In this document: one piece after another, positions 23,641 to 31,854 of the stretch | Layout: each line of letters begins with the position of its first letter | Numbering within the stretch: position 1 is the first letter of the stretch | Source of the DNA: Actinomadura coerulea | GTDB taxonomy: Bacteria > Actinomycetota > Actinomycetes > Streptosporangiales > Streptosporangiaceae | Length of the DNA: 64,000 bases | NCBI RefSeq assembly: GCF_014208105.1 | Contig: NZ_JACHMQ010000001.1 | Coordinates: 7,254,001-7,318,000 of the forward strand | Reading direction: 5' to 3' | Notes under the pieces: generated by a model | What the model saw: the letters and a program-made list of their open reading frames with translations, nothing else | The model's database searches: none | Told to the model about the DNA's origin: nothing | Program-made: the position numbers and the translations under genes

Positions 23641-26085
23641 ATGGTGATCGCGGATCTGCTGGGCGTCACGAGGATGACGGCCGTCACGGTGAACGACCGC
23701 GGCCGCATCAGCCACTGGGACGACACCGCCGCCGACCTGTTCGGCACCGCGCGCCCGCAGGCCCTGGGCCGCCCGCCCGGCGACGTCCTCCGGCTCCCGA
23801 GGGAGCACCGCGGCGCCTTCGAGCCGGAGGCCTTCGGGCACGTCTGGTGCGGCGCCTGCACCCTGCGGCGGGCCGACAACGGGGAGCCCGCCGAGATCGG
23901 CTGGTGGATCTACCCGATCGACGGAGCCCCGGGCGACCACGGGGTCAGGGTGCTGGCGCTGGCCGCCGACCTGCGCAGGCTCCGCCGCGACGGGATCGGC
24001 ATCACCGTCGGCGACCTCCTGCTCGCCCCGCCCGCCGGGCCCGGCCCGGCCGGCGCCGCCGCGCTCCGCCCGGCCGCCGTCCGGCTGCTGCGGGTCGAGC
24101 CCACGCTCGCGGGCCCCTCACCGGACGGGCCCGACCCGTTCGCGGGCCCGTTCGCCGACCGCCTCGCCGAACTGCTGCCCGCGCTCGACCCCCCGGCGTT
24201 CGGGAGGATCGCCTCGCAGGTCCTCGGCCTCGGCTGCCCGGCGGTGTCGCTGGGGCTGACCATCCGGCTGCCCATCGTCCCGCACACCGAGGCCGTCCCG
24301 CCCCCCGCGCCCACCGTCCCGCTGCCCCGGCCGCTGACGCGCGCCCCGGCGCCCCGGCCGCCGCGCGCCCGCCGGAACCTCTCCCACGCGCTGGAGCCTC
24401 TCGCCTACCTCGGCGCGGCCGGCGAGCAGATCGGCAGCTCGCTCGACCACCTGCAGGCCGCCCGCACGCTCGCCGAGGTCCTCGTGCCGCGGCTCGCCGA
24501 CCTCGCCGCCGTCGACCTGCTCGAAAGCGTCGTCGCCGACTCCGCGCCGCCCGCCGGCGAGGTCGACGAGACCACGCCGATGCGCCGGGTCGCCGTCGCC
24601 CACAACGACGAGCCCGGACGCTGGGACGAGGCCGTCCCCGAGGACGAGCCGCTGTCGGTGCCGTCCTGCACCCCGTCCGTCCACGCCATGCGGACCGGGC
24701 GGCCCGTGCACATCCCCCGCGTCGACGAGGCGAGGGCCGCCCGGCTCGCCGCCGCGTTCGGGGCCCGGGACCTACGCCCTCTGTTCACCGGCCGGGCGCT
24801 GCTCGTCGCCCCGCTGATCGCGCGGGGCCGGGTGCTCGGCACGTTCATGCTGCTGCGCAAGCCCGACCGGTACGGGTTCGACGAGCTCGACCTCGCCATG
24901 GTCGACGAGCTGGCCCGGCGTACCGCGCTCTGCGTCGACAACGGGCGGCTCTACCGGCGCGAGGTCCAGGTCGCCGAGGAGCTGCAGCGCAGCATGCTCC
25001 CCGACGACCCGCCGGACGTCGCCGGGGCCCGCGTCCGCTACCGCTACCGGCCCGCCGAGCAGGCCGCCCAGGTCGGCGGCGACTGGTTCGACGCCATCCC
25101 GCTGCCCGGCTGCCGGCTCGGCATCGTCGTCGGCGACGTCATGGGGCACGGCCTCACCTCCGCCGCGATCATGGGCCAGCTGCGCACCGCCGTCCGCACC
25201 CTGGCCGCCGAGGACATGCGGCCCGACCGGCTGCTGCGCCAGCTCGACGGCCTCGCCCGCCGGCTCGGCGAGGACTACCTCGCCACCTGCCTGTTCGCCG
25301 TCTACGACCCGGTCGAGCGGCGCTGCACGGTCGCCAGCGCCGGGCACGTCCCGCCCGTCCTCGTCACGGCAGACGGGGAGAGCCGCGTGCTGCCCGTCCC
25401 GCCGGGCGTGCCCATCGGAGTCGGCGGCGAGCCGTTCGAGACGGTGGGGTTCAAGGTCGAGGACGGGTCCCGGCTCGTGCTGTGCACCGACGGGCTCCTG
25501 GAACGCCGCGACCGCGACCTCGACACCGGCCTGGAGGAGCTGCGCGCCCGCCTCGCCGAGACGTCCGCCGACCTCGACGGCACCTGCGACGACCTGCTCG
25601 ACCGGCTCGCCGGGCCCACCCCCGCCGACGACATCGCCATCGTCGCGGTCGGCTTCGACGGCATCCCCCTCGACGACGTCGTCACCTGGCAGCTCGAAGC
25701 CGTGCCCGCCAGCGTCCCGTGGATCCGCGCGCAGGTCGGCGCCCGGCTCGCCGACTGGGGCCTGCCCTGCCTCGCCGACACCGCGCGGCTGCTCGTCAGC
25801 GAGCTCGTCACCAACGCCCTCGTGCACGGCGCCGGATCCGTGGGCCTCCGCCTGATCAGGGGGCGCACGCTGCTCTGCGAGGTGCACGACGACGGCGCCG
25901 ACATGCCACACCTGCGGCACGCCGAGGCCACCGACGAGTCGGGCCGCGGCCTCCAGCTCGTCGGCCACCTGGCCGCCCGCTGGGGCACCCACCGCACCGA
26001 GGGCGGCAAGGTCGTCTGGTTCGAGCAGCGGGTCCCCGGCGCTGACGCCGCCGTCGCGGGCGCGGCTCGCGACGGTGTGAGGTAA
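23641..26085 (+). CDS. PAS-GAF-PP2C (SpoIIE) phosphatase with C-terminal HATPase anti-sigma domain
   Basis: 814 aa. PAS-like (~1-110: VTVNDRGRISHWDDTAADLF), Pro-rich linker, GAF (~260-445), PP2C/SpoIIE (~450-670: VGGDWFDAIPL, VVGDVMGHG, CTDGLLE, DDIAIV) and HATPase_c_2 (~690-795: LLVSELVTNALVHG, DESGRGLQLV). Such proteins combine a phosphatase for a STAS antagonist with an RsbW-like kinase/anti-sigma module, so a single polypeptide can set both directions of a partner switch. ATG 23641 is preceded by GGGGGAGGGGG. Two uncharacterised genes follow on the same strand. The sigma factor it controls is not identifiable here. Confidence 0.9.
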   Translation: MVIADLLGVTRMTAVTVNDRGRISHWDDTAADLFGTARPQALGRPPGDVLRLPREHRGAFEPEAFGHVWCGACTLRRADNGEPAEIGWWIYPIDGAPGDHGVRVLALAADLRRLRRDGIGITVGDLLLAPPAGPGPAGAAALRPAAVRLLRVEPTLAGPSPDGPDPFAGPFADRLAELLPALDPPAFGRIASQVLGLGCPAVSLGLTIRLPIVPHTEAVPPPAPTVPLPRPLTRAPAPRPPRARRNLSHALEPLAYLGAAGEQIGSSLDHLQAARTLAEVLVPRLADLAAVDLLESVVADSAPPAGEVDETTPMRRVAVAHNDEPGRWDEAVPEDEPLSVPSCTPSVHAMRTGRPVHIPRVDEARAARLAAAFGARDLRPLFTGRALLVAPLIARGRVLGTFMLLRKPDRYGFDELDLAMVDELARRTALCVDNGRLYRREVQVAEELQRSMLPDDPPDVAGARVRYRYRPAEQAAQVGGDWFDAIPLPGCRLGIVVGDVMGHGLTSAAIMGQLRTAVRTLAAEDMRPDRLLRQLDGLARRLGEDYLATCLFAVYDPVERRCTVASAGHVPPVLVTADGESRVLPVPPGVPIGVGGEPFETVGFKVEDGSRLVLCTDGLLERRDRDLDTGLEELRARLAETSADLDGTCDDLLDRLAGPTPADDIAIVAVGFDGIPLDDVVTWQLEAVPASVPWIRAQVGARLADWGLPCLADTARLLVSELVTNALVHGAGSVGLRLIRGRTLLCEVHDDGADMPHLRHAEATDESGRGLQLVGHLAARWGTHRTEGGKVVWFEQRVPGADAAVAGAARDGVR

Positions 26086-26136
26086 CTGTCCCGTTCGCGC
26101 CAGATACTTTCCAACGCCCGCTTCGTTCTGATCGAA

Positions 26137-27042
26137 GTGTCGCCGTTCGACGAGGCCGCGGGAGATGAGTTGGGTGAGAAGCTGACACTGCCGGTCCCCG
26201 AGACGCTCTACGGCACCTACGCCGTGGCGCTCGCCGAGCCGATCCGCGACCCGGCCGCCCTCGCCCGCGAGCAGCTGCTGCGGCGCACCGCGCCGCCGCT
26301 GCGCGACCTCGTCCTCGGCATGCTCGGCAGCCCCATGCTCACCCTCGACCAGCGCCCGGCGGAGGGCTTCCCGCCGCTGCCCGCCGACCTGCTCGCCGTG
26401 TACGGCGGCCCCCCGTCCGAGGTGGAGGCGGTCGCCGCCGCGGCGCACGTCCTCGCCGTCCGCGCCGCGTACCGGCCAGGGCGGCCGCCCGCCCACGAGT
26501 GGGCGGCGCGCGCCGTCGCGGGCGCCGTCGGCGCGGCCACGTCCGCCCCGGTGGTCGACGTCTTCACCCCGCAGGTCCTCGCGCACGACCGGCTCTTCCG
26601 CTCCCTCCCCGGGCCCGGCGGCGCCGTCCGGCTCACCGACTGGATCCTCCTGCCGCACACCACCGGCCGGGACGGCTCCTACATCACCACCAGGGGACTC
26701 GCCAGGTTCGGCCTCCCCGAACTGCAGACCGAGCACGTCCCGCCGGGCCTCGTCGAGCCCTGGGGGCGCCTGCTGAACGGTCTCGCCCACCACGTCCTGG
26801 ACCTCTGGCTGGACGAGCTGCCCGCCGGCGAGCAGCCCCTCGTCGTCGAGATCCCCGAGGTGGTCTCCGTCGGCCTCCGCGACATCGCCGCCGCTCAGGG
26901 CGCCGACGAGCCGATGCGGCGCGAGGTCCCCGTGCGGCTGCGCCACGACCCGTCCCCGGACCCGGTCCTCACCGTGCTGCCCGTGGAGGACGGCCCCGAC
27001 CGCCTCCGGTCCCTGTGCGCCACGCTCTTCGGGCCCGGATGA
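26137..27042 (+). CDS. hypothetical protein downstream of the PP2C/HATPase gene
   Basis: 301 aa, unrecognised. It starts near VSPFDEAAGDELGEKLTLP and has mixed alpha/beta character (LYGTYAVALAEPIRDPAALA, APVVDVFTPQVLAHDRLF, RLTDWILLPHTTGRDGSYI) with no signal peptide or membrane segment. The start is uncertain: GTG 26137 has little ribosome site, while TTG 26170 follows GGGAG. Lying 51 nt after the phosphatase and on the same strand, it may belong to the same response. Confidence 0.72.
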   Translation: MSPFDEAAGDELGEKLTLPVPETLYGTYAVALAEPIRDPAALAREQLLRRTAPPLRDLVLGMLGSPMLTLDQRPAEGFPPLPADLLAVYGGPPSEVEAVAAAAHVLAVRAAYRPGRPPAHEWAARAVAGAVGAATSAPVVDVFTPQVLAHDRLFRSLPGPGGAVRLTDWILLPHTTGRDGSYITTRGLARFGLPELQTEHVPPGLVEPWGRLLNGLAHHVLDLWLDELPAGEQPLVVEIPEVVSVGLRDIAAAQGADEPMRREVPVRLRHDPSPDPVLTVLPVEDGPDRLRSLCATLFGPG

Positions 27043-27081
27043 GCTTGCCTACGGCTGTGATCTCAGCGCAGGATCGACATC

Positions 27082-28332
27082 GTGAGATTCGGCCCGCGTG
27101 ACCGTCGCACCCCGCAGCCCGAAGACCCCGGACCCGAGGAGGCCGGACCCGAGACCAGCCCGCGCCCAGGCCCCTACCCCGAGGACGTCCACGTGGCGGG
27201 CAAGGGCAACGCCCCGGACCCTGTCCAGGAACCGGCCCCCGCGCCGGAGGAGCAGCCGTCCGACTGGGTCCCCGTCCAGCCCCCGCCGGAACCCGAGGAA
27301 CCCTGGACCCCCCACGCCCCGGTGCCGCCCCCGGCTCCGCCCGTGGAGACACCGGTGTCGCAGGAGGAGCCGCTCTGGGCGGTGCGCGACGCCCCCTCCG
27401 GGTTCGGCCTGGGCGAGACGTCGCCAGGCGAGCCCTGGACGCCCGCGGAGACCGCGCCCACGGGGCGGCACGCGCGAAGTGACGACGAGCCGTTCCTGCC
27501 GGGGAAGGGGCTGGCCGCCGAGCCGCCCTCGGTGACCGCGCCGGACATCCCGGTCCAGGAGTGGGCGCCTCCGCAGCGGCCCGGCCCCATGGCCGACCCC
27601 GAGCGGCGCAGGGCGATGGCGGACGCGTTCGTGGCGGAGTTCGTGGGCAGCACCACATGGCAGGCGACCCTGGCCGTGCTGGAGAGCGCGTTCCCCGGTC
27701 TGGGCATGGCCTCGACGCTGTCCCGCCGGACCGACGAGCTGTGGCAGACCATGGACCCCCTCGACCGGACGTCCGCGGTCAAGCTCGGAGTGCCGGCGTG
27801 GCTGGACGACGCGGGGATCGTCCTCGACCTCAGCGCCCGCCTCGGCGCGCGGGCGGCGCGGGCGCGGACCCACGGGCTGGCACGCCCGCCGCGCGCATCC
27901 CGGCCGTACGCGGGGGCCTTCGTCATCGACACGCTCGACCCGCTGCGCTACCACCGGGCGGTCGGCGGGCCGCGGGCGCCGCGCGACCTGCCGGGGGAGG
28001 GGGCCCTGCAGGCCCCGTCCGCCTCCGAGGACGACGACAGCGGCGTCGTGATCGTCGCGAACCTGACGTCGGCGGGCGTGCGCGTGCTGGACTCGGTGGC
28101 GCTCTGGCGCTACGCGGGCCGGGTGGTCGCCGGCACGGTGCGCGAGGCGGGCCGTCCGGAGACGCGCGTCCGGGCGCGCCGCGCGCTGCGGGCCCTGCGG
28201 CGCGTCGTGGTCGTCGACCCGGACCTCGGGCTCGGCCTGTGCCTCCAGATCGACGCGGCCCGCGTCCCGAGGTGCCTGCTGGCGTTCAGGGTGGACCGCA
28301 CGGACGGAGCCCCCCGCTTCGTCCGCCCCTGA
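27082..28332 (+). CDS. hypothetical protein with long Pro/Glu-rich N-terminus
   Basis: 416 aa. Residues ~1-170 are low-complexity, rich in Pro, Glu, Asp and Ala (PEDPGPEEAGPETSPRPGPY), probably disordered. A folded C-terminal domain of ~240 residues follows (MADPERRRAMADAFVAEFVG, DTLDPLRYHRAVGG, RALRRVVVVDPDLGLGL). Not recognised. GTG 27082 has AGGA 8 nt upstream. It sits 39 nt after the preceding unknown gene and is likely cotranscribed. A membrane-free scaffold or interaction protein is possible but speculative. Confidence 0.75.
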   Translation: MRFGPRDRRTPQPEDPGPEEAGPETSPRPGPYPEDVHVAGKGNAPDPVQEPAPAPEEQPSDWVPVQPPPEPEEPWTPHAPVPPPAPPVETPVSQEEPLWAVRDAPSGFGLGETSPGEPWTPAETAPTGRHARSDDEPFLPGKGLAAEPPSVTAPDIPVQEWAPPQRPGPMADPERRRAMADAFVAEFVGSTTWQATLAVLESAFPGLGMASTLSRRTDELWQTMDPLDRTSAVKLGVPAWLDDAGIVLDLSARLGARAARARTHGLARPPRASRPYAGAFVIDTLDPLRYHRAVGGPRAPRDLPGEGALQAPSASEDDDSGVVIVANLTSAGVRVLDSVALWRYAGRVVAGTVREAGRPETRVRARRALRALRRVVVVDPDLGLGLCLQIDAARVPRCLLAFRVDRTDGAPRFVRP

Positions 28333-29214
28333 TCAGTCGTCGGAACGCAGCCAGGTGAGGTCGCGCTGCCGGTCGGCGGGCAGCTCGCGGATGTGCTCGA
28401 CGAGCCGCCACGGCTCGGTCGGCGGCGCTTCCTCGTCCGGCAGCACGCCGCACAGCACCGCGCTCTGCGTGCTGACCGCGACGAACGGCCCGAACCGCGC
28501 GACGCCGCCGCCCCGCAGCGACGCCAGCTCGGAGAGCAGCACGGTCACCGCGGCCGCGTCCTTCGGGTCGTAGAGGCCGCGCACAAAGGAGAACAGGTCT
28601 TCGGCGAGGACGTCGGGGCGCCGCCCGGACATCTGGTACACCGTGCCCCAGTAGGTGCCGGTGGCCTGCTCCGAGCGCTGGTCGCGGAGCCGGACGCGCA
28701 GCCCGCACTCGGCGGCGCACTGCTCGTAGGCCTCCGCGAGCAGCGCCTCGCTCTCCCCCTCCTCGCTCAGCAGCGCCCCGGTGACCACGCCCTCCTCCCG
28801 GTCGAGCCGGTCGAGCATCTCGCGGTGCAGTTCCTGGACGTCCTGCTCCACCGCGTCGAGCGTCCGCGCCAGCGCGTGCTGGGCGTCGCGGTCGAGGTCG
28901 AGGCCTCCCAGCTCGTCCGACAGGTCGCCGAACTGCTTCTCCAGCCGCTCGACCCGCCCGGTGACGGTCTCCAGCCTCTCCGCGACGTCGGACGGCGGCC
29001 CCTCGGGCTGCGGCGGCGGGATGGGAATGCCGACCGGCTCGGTCGCCTCGTCCACCACCCGCTTGAGCACGTCGTGGTCCCGCGCGAGCTCGTTGAGCTG
29101 TTTGCGCAGGTTGCGCAGTTCCGCCTGGGCTTGCGGAAGCCGTTTGTCGGACGCCAGGTAGAGCTCGCGTCCGGCGATCGCGAGGCAGAGCAGAACCAGG
29201 ATCACGGTGGTCAT
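28333..29214 (-). CDS. membrane-anchored coiled-coil protein
   Basis: 293 aa from ATG 29214 (GAGT upstream). One N-terminal membrane anchor (MTTVILVLLCLAIAGRELYL), then a long coiled coil ~25-140 (LRNLRKQLNELARDHDVL, RLETVTGRVERLEKQFGDL, interrupted by a Pro-rich hinge) and a C-terminal folded domain (YWGTVYQMSGRRPDVLAEDL, GGVARFGPFVAVSTQSAVL). No known family. Its stop abuts the convergent Pro-rich gene at 28332 with no gap. Topology suggests a peripheral scaffold or sensor at the membrane. Confidence 0.75.
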   Translation of the reverse strand: MTTVILVLLCLAIAGRELYLASDKRLPQAQAELRNLRKQLNELARDHDVLKRVVDEATEPVGIPIPPPQPEGPPSDVAERLETVTGRVERLEKQFGDLSDELGGLDLDRDAQHALARTLDAVEQDVQELHREMLDRLDREEGVVTGALLSEEGESEALLAEAYEQCAAECGLRVRLRDQRSEQATGTYWGTVYQMSGRRPDVLAEDLFSFVRGLYDPKDAAAVTVLLSELASLRGGGVARFGPFVAVSTQSAVLCGVLPDEEAPPTEPWRLVEHIRELPADRQRDLTWLRSDD

Positions 29215-29521
29215 GTGACTCCTCGGGAAGCGGGCTGCGCTCACGACGATAACCACCCCCGGCCGGGTTGGCCGAGTGCGCAGCGGATCCCGTCTGAAAC
29301 GCCCTAGTTTCCTTTACCCGCCGTCGCCCCGGATACCCTCCGAGATCATTGTCGAGACCCACCCGAAACCCCGCTGAACAGGGCCCTGCGGCCTCCCCGC
29401 CCCACCACCCGAACCGCCCCCGGGACCCCGGTGACGCGGACACGAGCCCAAGCCCCCCGGACACTCGCGAGCCCGACTCGCCACCCCCCGAGAACACCAG
29501 GGCTCCCGGGGGCGCGGTGGG
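29215..29521 (-). other. Intergenic stretch between the Spo0M-like and coiled-coil genes
   Basis: About 307 bp with no supported gene. A CCCCCGAG...CTCCCGGGGG near-palindrome at ~29486-29514 could form a hairpin just past the Spo0M-like stop, without a T-run. The remaining sequence may carry the promoter of the coiled-coil gene, but I see no clear motif. Confidence 0.3.
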
Positions 29522-31099
29522 TCAGCCGAAGAGGCCGCCCAGGAGGCCGCCGAGGATCTCGGCGGCGCCGCCCGCGAGTTCGCCGGCCACGTCGCCCGCG
29601 ATGTCTCCGGCGATGCCGCCGGCCGCGTCCGCGATCACGTTGCCGGCGACGTTGCCCGCGTACCCGGCGAGCGCGTTGCCGAAGGCGTCCACGGGCGCGC
29701 CGCCGACGTAGCCCGCGACGTTCTGCGCGTACCCGGCCGCGTCCATGGCGCCCATGGCCACGCCGCCGACGACGCCCGCCGCCGCGACGCCGCCCACCAG
29801 CCCTGCCGCGGCGGCGCCGTGGCCGAAGTGGCGGTGCCCGTGGTGGCCGGGCGGGCCGTGGTGGACGTGGGCCGGCGGCGGGTGGCCGTGCGGCGGGTAC
29901 GGCGGGGGCCCCGGCGGCGCGGGCGGGGGCGGCCCGGCGTGGGCGGCCGGCGCGTACGGCACCGGCCCCGGCGGCGCCGGAGGGGGTGCCCCGTGCGACG
30001 GCATCCCGTGTGGAGGCGCGGCATGGGGCGGGGCGCCGTGCGACGGCATCCCGTGACCGGGTATCGGCGGTTGCGGGGGCGGCGGGAAGCCGTGCCCGGG
30101 CGCCGGGGGCATGCCGGAGGGATTCGGCGGGTAACCCTGGTCGGCCATCGGCACGGGCTGCTGCCTGCCGGGCGCCGGCGCGGGGGGCGGGAACTGCGCG
30201 TTGCCGTGCGACCCGTACTCGCCCGGCCCGCCGTAGGCGGCCGCGGGCTGCGGCGGTGGCGGGAAGCCCGGGTGGCCGCCGGGCGGCGGCAGCGGCGCCC
30301 GCCCGGGAGGCGGCGGGGGGCCGCCCTGCGCCGCCGGGCCGGGCCGGGCCGACCGCGGCAGCGCCGCCGCGGCCTCCAGCCACTGACTGATCTTGGCGTT
30401 CCAGTCGGTCTCCGCGGCCTCGGCGTGCGGCACCGTGAACACGCCGAACGACTCGTCGCGCGGGGTGTCGCGGTCCTCGGCGCGCAGGACGAAGGCCATG
30501 GCGCGCGGGCTGGCGACGAAGCTCAGCCCGACCTTCTCGATCCGCCCCTGGTGCGACGGCGGCGGGTTGAGGTGGATCTCCTGGTGGAACGGCAGCTGCT
30601 GGGACACGCCGCGCAGCTTCGACGACTCGAACGTCACGTTCGTGATCTGGAAGCCGAGCCGGGCGATCGAGGCGAGGACCCACTGCTGGGACTCGAGCGG
30701 CTCCACCGAGATCGGGTCGATGTCGCCCGGGTCGGGCTGCCCCGCGACGTCGATCTCGGTGCACATCCCGATGGTGAAGCCCGGGAGCTCGTGGCCGAGG
30801 ACGGTCGTGAACGGCAGCTCGTACGGCAGCGGGATGGAGAACGCCAGGTCGCGCTGTCCTCCGGCGTCCAACCGGAACCCGCGGGTCAGAGCGCCCCGGT
30901 ACACCTCGGGCCCCGCGGTCTCGCCGCCGTGGTTCTGCATGCGCGGCATCAGCGCGAGCGTCACCTGCCGGATCTCCGCGGGCCCGGCGCCGCCGCGCAG
31001 GTGCACCTTGCCCGCCACGACCCCGCCGGGTTTGCAGTTCGGCTCAGCAAGGATCGTGTCGACGGACGGTCCACCGCCCGCCATATGCCCGTAGGACAC
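29522..31099 (-). CDS. Spo0M-like protein with long Gly/Pro/His-rich C-terminus
   Basis: 525 aa from GTG 31099 (or ATG 31084). The first ~250 residues are an arrestin-like sporulation-control Spo0M domain: VDTILAEPNCKPGGVVAGKV, FSIPLPYELPFTTVLGHELP, GRIEKVGLSFVASPRAMAF. Residues ~255-430 are Pro/Gly/His-rich with repeated short units (GMPSHGAPPHA, GMPSHGAPPPA), and the last ~90 are Ala/Gly/Val-rich (AAAGLVGGVAAAGVVGGVAM, NVAGNVIADAAGGIAGDIAG), perhaps a membrane-associating or glycine-zipper segment. Spo0M influences sporulation and cytoskeleton-linked processes in Bacillus; the role in actinomycetes is unclear. Confidence 0.85.
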   Translation of the reverse strand: MSYGHMAGGGPSVDTILAEPNCKPGGVVAGKVHLRGGAGPAEIRQVTLALMPRMQNHGGETAGPEVYRGALTRGFRLDAGGQRDLAFSIPLPYELPFTTVLGHELPGFTIGMCTEIDVAGQPDPGDIDPISVEPLESQQWVLASIARLGFQITNVTFESSKLRGVSQQLPFHQEIHLNPPPSHQGRIEKVGLSFVASPRAMAFVLRAEDRDTPRDESFGVFTVPHAEAAETDWNAKISQWLEAAAALPRSARPGPAAQGGPPPPPGRAPLPPPGGHPGFPPPPQPAAAYGGPGEYGSHGNAQFPPPAPAPGRQQPVPMADQGYPPNPSGMPPAPGHGFPPPPQPPIPGHGMPSHGAPPHAAPPHGMPSHGAPPPAPPGPVPYAPAAHAGPPPPAPPGPPPYPPHGHPPPAHVHHGPPGHHGHRHFGHGAAAAGLVGGVAAAGVVGGVAMGAMDAAGYAQNVAGYVGGAPVDAFGNALAGYAGNVAGNVIADAAGGIAGDIAGDVAGELAGGAAEILGGLLGGLFG

Positions 31100-31854
31100 A
31101 GGCCGTTCCCCTCTCCCACCGCGAGGCGACACGCCTCGCGCCCACCGCCCGCGCGGACCGGCCGCGCGCACCAGAAACTTAGACCCCCTCCACCATGCCA
31201 CCGGTTCACCCCGCCCGGACCAATCCTCCGATTTCCACCCACGTGCTCGCATCCGCCGATAGGTGCCGCGAGCCACCCCCGGCGACGTCGTCCGGCCGAA
31301 CCTTGTCCTGGGCGGGCCCGCCCCTTGGCACTTGCCCGGCGCTGGGGCGGCTGCCGTCGGCGCAGGGGCCTGCGGCCGTCCTCGCGCGTGCGGCGGTCGG
31401 TTGAGAACGCCGCGGTGAGCATCGAATCGGTCGGTCCCGTGGCCGACGCTCGCGTCGTTCAATGGCCGCCGTCACCGACGTCGCCGGCCCTCCCGCCGCC
31501 TTGCCGCGCTGCTCGCCTCGTCCGCGATGGTCTTCGGCGCCGGCCTCGGCCCGTTCCTGGCCGGCGTCCTGTCCGAAGCCCTGCCCGCCCCGGCGCACCG
31601 TGCTCATCGCGGGCGCGGCCGCCACGACCGTCTTTCAAAGTCCCGGCCCACTTCGCTCGCCTGGCGGCTCTTGCACCGTCCCCGGCGCGCCCTGCCGGAG
31701 TCTGTCTCCTATGGAGTGGTGTCGGGGCGGACCCTGGGAACGTGCGGGTCACGCCGTGCCCGCCGCGCTCCCCTGGGGGTCCTTCGCGGTGGCGGCGGGC
31801 GGGGGCCGGCTCCGTGACCGTGTGGTCACTCCCCGCCCGGCGCGCCTGCGGTGG
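31100..31854. other. 755-bp gap with no intact gene
   Basis: Only degraded transporter-like sequence is visible (see the remnant at 31490-31700). The bases next to 31100 probably hold the Spo0M promoter. No tRNA, inverted repeat or insertion-sequence end was seen. Confidence 0.4.
31490..31700 (+). pseudogene. frameshifted remnant of an MFS-type transporter
   Basis: One frame encodes a membrane-helix-like stretch LAALLASSAMVFGAGLGPFL followed by AGVLSEALPAPAH (~31500-31600). A single-base shift gives RTVLIAGAAATTVFQ, and a third frame gives FKVPAHFARLAALAP. In sequence these look like adjacent parts of one major-facilitator protein, broken by at least two frameshifts and lacking both ends. 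Identity rests on the character of the residues and needs a protein search. Confidence 0.45.
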
